Below are positions 56,867-64,000 of a stretch of DNA of 64,000 nt, piece by piece. The position numbers and the translations under genes were made by a program. Origin of the DNA: Leptodactylus fallax (Eukaryota > Chordata > Amphibia > Anura > Leptodactylidae); assembly GCA_947044405.1 (NCBI GenBank), contig CAMRHE010000321.1, forward strand, positions 2,046,001-2,110,000, written 5' to 3'. The notes beneath the pieces are model-generated. The model worked only from the letters and a program-made list of their open reading frames with translations, was not told the DNA's origin and did no database searches. Numbering within the stretch: position 1 is the first letter of the stretch; the number at the start of each line of letters is the position of its first letter.

Positions 56867-57389
56867 GTTCCTTTGACAGCGGGGAGCGTTACGACCTGCC
56901 TCATTAGTAATATAGATAATCTCCCATAGACTGCAATACAACATATGGGATGATTGCAGGTTCAATCCCCCTAGGAGGGTTAATAGTAAAAAAAAAAAAA
57001 AAAAAAAAAAAGTAGTAAAAAAATATAAAAAAACCCAAAATAAAACTTCAAGCCCCCTCCCACTTTCACTAGAATGCATATAAAAATAAAATATTACTAT
57101 GAAACACATACACATTAGGTATCCTTGTGTCTGAAAACGCCCACTCTACAAACTTATAAAAATATTTTACCTCTATAGTGAATGCCGTAGCAAAAAAAAA
57201 AAAAATCAAAAGTGCCGAACTGCTGTTTTTTCACTGTTTCACCTCTGATAAAAGTTGAAATAAAAAGCGACCAAATATGTGATTGTTGTTCATGGAAAAA
57301 ATTAAGACCTACCCCGAAAATAAGCCCTAGCCCTTTTTTCAGAGAAAAAAAATAATATAAGACACTGTCTTATTTTCGGAAAAACACGG

Positions 57390-57393
57390 TAGG

Positions 57394-57443
<50 letters not shown>
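57390..57443. repeat. GATA/TAGA microsatellite
   Basis: About thirteen tetranucleotide units, beginning TAGGTAGATAGA. Continuation of the array at 56192-56209. Confidence 0.95.
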
Positions 57444-57557
57444 CAAAAAAAACAAAAAAGTGTAGCAGCACTCTGAAACAGCACAAGGGTATATAAAGAA
57501 CAGAGATGGAAACTGCATTACTGCTATTACTGGCACATATAAACTAATAGATAGATA

Positions 57558-59121
57558 CAGTGGGGAAAAAAGTATTTAGTCAGCCACCAATTGTGCAAGT
57601 TCTCCCACTTAAAAAGATGAGAGAGGCCTGTAATTGTCATCATAGGTAGACCTCAACTATGAGAGACAAAATGAGAAAACATCTAGAAAATCACATTGTC
57701 TGATTTTTTAAGAATTTATTTGGACACCTACAAACAAGCAAGATTTCTGGCTCTCACAGACCTGTAACGTCTTCTTTAAGACGCTCCTCTGTCCTCCACT
57801 CATTACCTGTAGTAATGGCACCTGTTTGACATTGTTATCAGACACCTGTCCACAACCTCAAACAGTCACACTCCAAACTCCACTATGGTGAAGACCAAAG
57901 AGCTGTGGAAGGACACCAGAAACAAAATTGTAGACCTGCACCAGGCTGGGAAGACTGAATCTGCAATAGGCAAGCATCTTGGTGTGAAGAAATCAACTGT
58001 GGGAGCAATAATTAGAAAATGGAAGACATACAAGACCACTGATAATCTCCCTCGATCAGGGGCTCCACGCAAGATCTCACCCCGTGGGGTCAAATGATCA
58101 CAAGAACGGTGAGCAAAAATCCCAGAACCACATGGGGGGACCTAGTGAATGACCTGCAGAAAGCTGGGACTAAAGTAACAAAGGCTACCGTCAGTAACAC
58201 ACTACGCCGCCAGGCACTCAGATCCTGCAGTGCCAGATGTGTTCCCCTGCTTAAGCCAGTACATATCCGGGCCCGTCTGAAGTTTGCTAGACAGCATTTG
58301 GATGTTCCAGAAGAGTACTGGGAGAATGTCATATGGTCAGATGAAACCAAAGTAGAACTGTTTGGTAGAAACACAACTCGTCATGTTTGGAGGAGAGTGA
58401 ATGCTGAGTTGCATCCAAAGAACACCATACCTACTGTGAAGCATGGGGGTGGCAACATCATGCTTTGGGGCTGTTTCTCTGCAAAGGGACCAGGACGACT
58501 GATCCTTATACATGAAAGAATGAATGGGGCCATGTATCGTGAGATTTTGAGTGCAAACCTCCTTCCATCAGCAAGGACATTGAAGATGAAACGTGGCTGG
58601 GTCTATCAGCATGACAATGATCCCAAGCACACCGCCAGGACAACGAAGGAGTGGCTTCGTAAGAAGCATTTCAAGGTCCTGGAGTGGCCTAGCCAGTCTC
58701 CAGATCTCAACCCCATAGAAAACCTTTGGAGGGAGTTGAAAGTCTGTGTTGCCCAGTGACAATCCCAAAACATCACTGCTCTAGAGGAGATCTGCATGGA
58801 GGAAAGGGCCAACATACCAGCAACAGTGTGTGCCAACCTTGTGAAGACTTACAGAAAACGTTTGACCTCTGTCATTGCCAACAAAGGATATATAACAAAG
58901 TATTGAGATGAACTTTTGTTATTGACCAAATACTTATTTTCCACCATAATTTTCAAATAAATTCTTTAAAAATCAGACAATGTGATTTTCTAGATTTGTT
59001 TTCTCATTTTGTCTCTCATAGTTGAGGTCTACCTATGATGACAATTACAGGCCTCTCTCATCTTTTTAAGTGGGAGAACTTGCACAGTTGGTGTCTAACT
59101 AAATACTTTTTTTCCCCACTG
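57558..59121 (+). mobile_element. Tc1-like transposon, family A copy 3 (complete ends)
   Basis: 1,564 bp with TA at 57556-57557 and 59122-59123, both TAs being part of TAGA repeats. Same ends as copies 1 and 2. It is shorter because about 30 bp carrying the inner end of the left inverted repeat (the TTTGCAAATTATGG text before GACACCTACAAACAAGC) are missing near 57720. Confidence 0.93.
57885..58906 (+). pseudogene. Tc1-like transposase, family A copy 3, one frameshift and one stop
   Basis: Starts [20 protein letters not shown]. One A is missing in the run before TGATCACAAG (58094), shifting the frame after SPRGVK. The rest reads [20 protein letters not shown] through [22 protein letters not shown] and [11 protein letters not shown]. 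It meets an in-frame TGA after KVCVAQ (58757-58759) and continues to GYITKY. All three catalytic acidic residues are intact. The TGA lies at the same codon as in copy 1. Confidence 0.93.

Positions 59122-59162
<41 letters not shown>
59122..59162. repeat. TAGA microsatellite, right of the Tc1 insertion
   Basis: About ten TAGA units directly after the right Tc1 end. The left flank ends TAGATAGATA, so the transposon landed within the array. Confidence 0.95.
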
Positions 59163-59163
<1 letters not shown>

Positions 59164-59174
59164 TGACATTTCTT

Positions 59175-59520
59175 TTAGGGGGCGTTCACACAACCGTTGG
59201 CGTCCGTCAGTAGTGTCCGTTGCTGTTGTCCTTTACAAGATTTTAGCAACGGACACTAGCTGAACCATCAGAAATCTGTTAAAATTTCCATTCATTTCAA
59301 TGTGATTTATCTTGTGTCCGTTAGTGACCGTTAGTGTTCGTTTACACCCAATCCCTCACATGTCCGTTTTTTGTTTTTTTTTAAATGGATTAGTTTAAAA
59401 AACGGACACATTAGCTTCAGTTAGTGTCCGTTATTGTCTGTTATGATAGGTTTCCGTTTTTCTTTTTTTATCGGACACTATCATAACGGATATCCAAGGC
59501 TAGTGTGAACGTCCCCTTAA
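59175..59520. repeat. GGGGGCGTTCACAC-ended palindromic element, copy 2 (complete)
   Basis: TTTAGGGGGCGTTCACACAA at the left faces TAGTGTGAACGTCCCCTTAA at the right. The interior is made of GTGTCCGTT and AACGGACAC blocks in both orientations. Copy 1 is at 35115-35625. Confidence 0.8.
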
Positions 59521-60259
59521 CCCTCCATAAGTAAGCAACAAAATGTCTAATGAACTGCCATCAAACCCATGTTTGTATCTGCTTCTCCATTTACTGCTTT
59601 AATTGTTTTTTAATTTCTTAAAGGGGTTATTAGGGATCATAAAATTAAATGCGTAAAGCATTGGGATGGAGGGGCTGTTTAATAAAAATGCACCTTACCT
59701 GCATCCTCTCCTCCATTTGTATACAAAGCTGCTGCAGCGGTGACGTCATATCAACTGGACCACTGCAGTCAGTCACCTCTGAGCAGCATAGAGTTGAGAT
59801 AATGATCCCAAGCAACCCCACTATAATGGCGTCCATCAGGTATCCACTATGGCCCTCATTTACAAATGCGCCTCAAAATGGGACAAAAATGTGCCTCAAC
59901 TTTTTTTTTAAACAGTGGGTAGAGTGGGTAAGAACCTGGGTGGGCAGGGATGCCCCAGTCCGCATCATTTACTATGCCAGAAAACTGGTGTGAGTTATAC
60001 CACAAATCTGGAACAGGACCAAATCTGGACTACTAGTTCTAGCTCCTGGACAGAGCCTCTTAGTAATTCTAGCGAGTCGTCTGTCTGGCAGGGAATGCAT
60101 TAAGACTGGCGTAAGAATCATTGGGTACTACTAGTATCTCTATGAGAGGCACAGTAATGTCTAGCTGCCTTTACACTCCTGGATAATGCATTTCGATAAC
60201 ATTATTTTGCCACATGCAATTTTATTATTGTGTAAATGTTTGAAAGAACAGTTTTAAGG
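59521..60259. other. Non-coding stretch
   Basis: No gene or repeat arms recognised. Confidence 0.5.
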
Positions 60260-60479
60260 ATAAGGCCCCACGTTGCGGAAATGTAGCTTTTTTTGTTGCA
60301 GATTTTGCTGCATTTTTTTACCCAAAGCCAAGAATAGCTACAAAAGGAATGGAAAATATATAGGAAGTACTTATACTTCTACCTTCTGCTCAATCCACTC
60401 CTGGCTTGGGCTCAAAAAACCACAGCAAAATCTGCAACAAAAAAAGCTGTGTTTCCGCAAGGTGGGGCCTCAGCCTAAA
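60260..60479. repeat. Palindromic element with long near-perfect arms
   Basis: ATAAGGCCCCACGTTGCGGA, AATGTAGC and TTTTTTTGTTGCAGATTTTG at the left are inverse to CAAAATCTGCAACAAAAAAA, GCTGTGTTTCCGC and AAGGTGGGGCCTCAGCCTA at the right. The arms are about 60 bp. A fragment lies at 27353-27412. The tip resembles MITE family B. Confidence 0.8.
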
Positions 60480-61805
60480 GATGCCCCTCCGCTGTACCAC
60501 ATAATTATGATGACAATTTCATCACAATATTGAGTAATAACTACATAATAAACATAGGCTGCTAAAGATTTTTAAGATTTCCAGAAGTGAAAATTGCTTT
60601 GTGAAAGTATCCTTAGCAGTGAAACCACAGCAAAATTTTGTGATATTTCTCAAAATTACTTATTATCATGGCCACTTTTACAAAGTCACTAAACATCACT
60701 GCATGCTCCATTATTCAGAACCAATGTCTTTTATTGTGGGTTAAGATTGGGTTGGTCACCAGCAAGATTTCTAGGAGGTTATCGAAACTTGTAGTATCAC
60801 CATATATTGTCACTCAAGTGTCACACTAGTATATCAGTCACTAGTAGTAGCCATTTTGAGAATCTTATGACTTTGGAAGTTGTGTATTAATAGTACATTT
60901 TGCAAAAACAATTTAGTTGATAATATTTGTCCAGTGGTGTGTGCCATGCTGCCTACCCAGCTGGTATAAATAACCTCATACACATGTCGGAGTAGGAGGG
61001 AAAAAAGTGAGTCAAATTTTTTGGCCTGATTTGCACCTCAGGTGGGCGCATGTGTTGACAATGGCTGAAAGAACAGATAGATGATGCAGCAATGTATTTG
61101 GCATAAATGTATATAGGAGAACAGAAACATAATTATAGTCATCATGCTACTATTAGATTTACATACTGCATGGGTTACTTCTTTCATTATAGCACACATT
61201 TTTATCTGTATCCTTGTTATACGCACTTGTAATTTTTCTGGAACGTTTAGAAGCCAGTCAGACATAGACTGAATAACATAATAAAAATGTATTCTACTTC
61301 TTCTTGTTATTAGCTATTTAGCTATTTGGTGTATTCCAAGCAGTGTCAATGAAATAGACTTTAACTGCATGGAACAATGCTGTGTGTATTTTATGACTTA
61401 GAAAATAGTTTTGCTTCAATCTTTAGTAAAACATTGCCTACTTATGTGTTAATATATGAGGTCTGTGAAATTAATATTAAAACAAAATGTGTATATTATT
61501 TTTCAGCGTCTTCTACTGGTGCACTTGAAGAAATGTGGTGAAATCAAGTTATAGTAGTTTAGGAAATATTGGTAAGTTGCAGCTTTCTTAATAATTCTTA
61601 TCATTTATTATTATTTACAATATATACTGTACAGTTTTCAAGCCCAAAGGAAAGCTTCAAGCATTTATGGTCCCAAGTAGTGTTCCTCAACCAGACTTCT
61701 CTGAAACCCTTTGTTCTCATTGGGCCCTGAAAAGGAAACAATCTCTTGGGGCAATAAGGTTGGATCATTGTCCTAAAGTATAAAATAATTTTTCATGATG
61801 CATGC
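60480..61805. other. Non-coding stretch
   Basis: No gene or repeat arms recognised. Confidence 0.5.
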
Positions 61806-62089
61806 TTAAGGCCGGGGCCCCACGTGGAATAAACGACGTGGTTTGGCCGTGGTGGAAACGCTGCAGAAAAAAATGCCACATTTTACAGTCCCTGCATATT
61901 GGAATCCGTTCCACATCTTGCGAAAAAATAAGCACAGCGGACATGCTGTAATTTCCAAAACCGTTGTAGTTTTGGAAATCGCAGCATGTCAATTATACAT
62001 ACACAAACGCTAGCAGTTTCCCTATAGGTATAATGGAAGCAGAGAGTCCGCAGCACTTTTTTGTAGAGGCCCGCTACGTGGGGCCTTAG
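61806..62089. repeat. Palindromic MITE-like element, family B copy 5
   Basis: TTAAGGCCGGGGCCCCACGT at the left faces CCCGCTACGTGGGGCCTTAG at the right. Inner blocks GCAGCATGTCAATTATACAT and ATAGGTATAATGGAAGCAGA place it in the same orientation as copy 4. Confidence 0.8.
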
Positions 62090-62513
62090 CATTAAGCAGT
62101 TTTCCAGAACTTAGGTATTTATATGTTGTGGCACTCAGCTATGCAGGCCACTGATGTCACATTCATCCACTAAATGGCCTGTTTGCAGCAGCAAACAGCT
62201 GCAGTACCTAGTATAGCCACTGTTCAGTGTGCGGCACTGTGCGTGTTAAGCAGTAATGAGGTTGTAGCACTTGTCTAAGCTCTGCAACCTCTTGAAACAA
62301 CTAGGAGTGCTAGTTGTCAGATACTGATGACCTATCCTGTCAAAGTTCTGGAAAACCTCCTCAGTCTAAGGCCACACATAGTTAAATGCAGCTAAAAATA
62401 CAGCAGTGACAAAAAAGGTAGGCACTTCTCCACTGATTTCTAATTTTTTTCTCTAACCCTAACTGTTTCCGAGCAACAAGCGCTGTTAGTTTTGATGCCT
62501 GATCTGCTGATTA
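62090..62513. other. Non-coding stretch
   Basis: Contains a short family B tip (CTAAGGCCACACATAG, near 62365) without a partner. No gene. Confidence 0.45.
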
Positions 62514-62870
62514 AATAGGACCTTTCACCACCTCCACTAATTCATGTGCTTAGCATCTGTTAATAGCTGCTGCCCTACTGATTCCAGCACAGTTGGAATT
62601 TTTCTCTCTAGCCCGCACTGTTCATGAGCAATAAGCACAGTTAGTTTTGGTGCCTGATGTGCTATTTATGCTCTTTAATGTCAGAAGACAGTGTCAGGCA
62701 GGAGGGCCTGATTCAGAGCTCCAGTCAGGCACCAAAGTAACGTCATTGATTGCTTGGGAACGATGGAGGCTAGAGAAAAAATTCCAACTGTGCCAGAATC
62801 AATGGAACAGCACCTATTAAATGATGTAAAGAGCTGGACTTGTTGGCGGTGGTGAAAGGCCCTCTTTAAG
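62514..62870. repeat. Palindromic element, AGGACCTTTCACC family, copy 3, TTAA-flanked
   Basis: TTAAATAGGACCTTTCACCA at the left faces GGCGGTGGTGAAAGGCCCTC and TTTAA at the right. A second pair (TCCAGCACAGTTGGAATTTT and AAAATTCCAACTGTGCCAGA) makes a deeper stem. Confidence 0.8.
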
Positions 62871-63348
62871 CGCTCTGTAATGTCAGAAGGGCAGTGTCAG
62901 GTAGGGGGCATGATTCAGAGCTCCAGTCAGAGACAACCAGTGTCAGGGCTCAGAATCACACCCCTTGTCTGCTCCTGCCAGACACCACCCTCCTGACAGT
63001 ACAGAGCCTTAAAAGCTTACCAGGCACCAAAACTAACAGTTGGAGGACTCATAATCTTTAAGAGTCCAATGACATAAAGGATGTGTATCTTTCTCAACTT
63101 TTTTTTCTCATTACACTGATACATTTAAAATGGAAAAAAACAAAAAAAAAAATATATATATATATATTTTTTTTCAATTATAAAATGATACTACCGATAC
63201 TGCCTTCTGTGTATGCCTCATTTATACAAACCTATGTACACTATGGAGATAAAGCTGCTACTCCATTGTTATACAATATAAACATACTCTGTAGTTTCTT
63301 GATCCTGCAGTTATGTGTTATTCTTCAACATTTTGCAAACGTCCACCT
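62871..63348. other. Non-coding stretch with partial duplication of the preceding element and an AT repeat
   Basis: 62875-62935 repeats GCAGTGTCAGG...GATTCAGAGCTCCAGTCAG from the interior of 62514-62870. An (AT) tract lies at 63152-63167 between A- and T-runs. No gene. Confidence 0.55.
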
Positions 63349-63786
63349 TTAAAGGGATTTTCTCATGAGCATAACCATATTTAAAGTTGTAAACAGTTGC
63401 AAATACATATAATTAAAAAATTTGCAGAGTTTTAAAGATGTTTTCCTAATCTTCTCAGTGGTGACAGTCTGTTGTGTTGATCATTTGCCAATGAATACGA
63501 TATGAATGCAGGACGTTTCTATGGTGTGGCACTTGCCATGATTTCCTTTTTGTGGCCTGGTTATCTTCTAGACTAGAGCATGCACTGTCCTTGCCGGATA
63601 ACTTATCCACAATAATGAAATCATGGCTGGTTTCAGTCCATAGAAAGTTCCTGCATTTATGTTCACATCCATCGGCAACCGATTAGAACAATAGACTGGC
63701 ACCACTAAGATGATTAGAGAAAATCTTTAAAACTTTAAATTGTCTACAAAACTAAATATGGTTGTGTTTATGGAAAAATCCCTTTA
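63349..63786. repeat. TTAA-flanked palindromic element
   Basis: TTTAAAGGGATTTTCTCATG then AGCATAACCATATTTA at the left are inverse to TAAATATGGTTGTGTTTATG then GAAAAATCCCTTTAA at the right. Inner arms AGTTGTAAACAG and TTGTCTACAAAACT are loosely complementary. Non-coding. Confidence 0.75.
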
Positions 63787-64000
63787 AGCACTGCATTGTC
63801 AGTGATGTTTTGTGTTATTCACACACAGCATGTTATATACCCCTGAGAAGATTTCTGAGTTGCATGAGTGAGTTGTGTCACAGAAATTTCAATTTGCAAA
63901 AACATGATGTGACAGACAGAAATGGGAGGAGATTGACATATCTTGTTTCACAGGGAACACCCACTGAACCCTCAACTTGCAACTTCACAAGCATGTACTG
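63787..64000. other. Non-coding end of window
   Basis: Nothing recognisable. Confidence 0.4.

Larger units (their letters stand above)
56210..57389. mobile_element. TA-flanked non-autonomous element with CCGTGTTTCTCC ends, copy 2, hairpin-rich
   Basis: CCGTGTTTCTCCAAAAATAA at the left faces TTATTTTCGGAAAAACACGG at the right, with TA on both sides. Sub-terminal AATAAGCCCTAG blocks recur in both arms, as in the copy at 17789-18507. The 1,180-bp interior has no coding region. It contains a 22-bp perfect palindrome, four strong hairpins, a B-box-like GGTTCAATCCC (56959-56969) and a run of 24 A at 56988-57011. Confidence 0.75.

Noticed and set aside
57390..59162. Regular short repeats considered as a CRISPR-like array
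   Set aside because: They are simple TAGA tetranucleotide repeats without spacers in a eukaryotic context.

Overview
This window is eukaryotic, non-coding genomic DNA that has been repeatedly colonised by transposable elements. It most probably comes from a frog or toad (Anura). I find no host protein exon, rRNA or tRNA gene that I can support. The anuran guess is inference: it rests on the mix of several Tc1-type DNA transposon families with long inverted repeats, CR1- and L2-like LINE fragments, a Penelope-like element with a GIY-YIG endonuclease, a Gmr1-like Ty3/gypsy element, an SGNH-hydrolase fragment of the kind carried by retroelements, and many palindromic non-autonomous DNA elements.

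Layout. 0-7 kb: LINE reverse-transcriptase fragment (minus), an old Tc1-like transposase tail, a fold-back element flanking a decayed SGNH hydrolase domain, and a CR1-like fragment. 8.0-13.9 kb: a structurally complete Ty3/gypsy element on the minus strand, with two 795-bp LTRs differing at three positions and a GGGGT target duplication. It encodes Gag with a SCAN-like capsid region, a zinc knuckle, a protease and an integrase, but no reverse transcriptase or RNase H. 15.5-25 kb: three Tc1 elements from three families. 25-32.5 kb: palindromic MITE-like repeats, a possible SINE and long featureless stretches. 32.5-44 kb: three more Tc1 elements, one split by a 660-bp solo LTR. 46-49.5 kb: a minisatellite abutted by a Tc1 copy, then the 3' end of a LINE. 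52.8-55.1 kb: a Penelope-like element inserted, with an 11-bp target duplication, into a palindromic element. 55.8-59.5 kb: Penelope terminal fragments, a 1.2-kb element full of hairpins, a GATA microsatellite broken up by insertions, and a third copy of Tc1 family A. 59.5-64 kb: further palindromic elements.

The coding parts belong to mobile elements and almost all are broken. Family A has three copies (15.5, 46.7 and 57.6 kb). Families B to F have one each, and an older remnant lies at 1.5 kb. Several elements look non-autonomous but recently moved, especially the gypsy element without reverse transcriptase, which implies mobilisation in trans. Nested insertions give a relative order of events at 3.7-4.9, 8-13.9, 21, 39-41.5, 52.9-55.1 and 56-59 kb.
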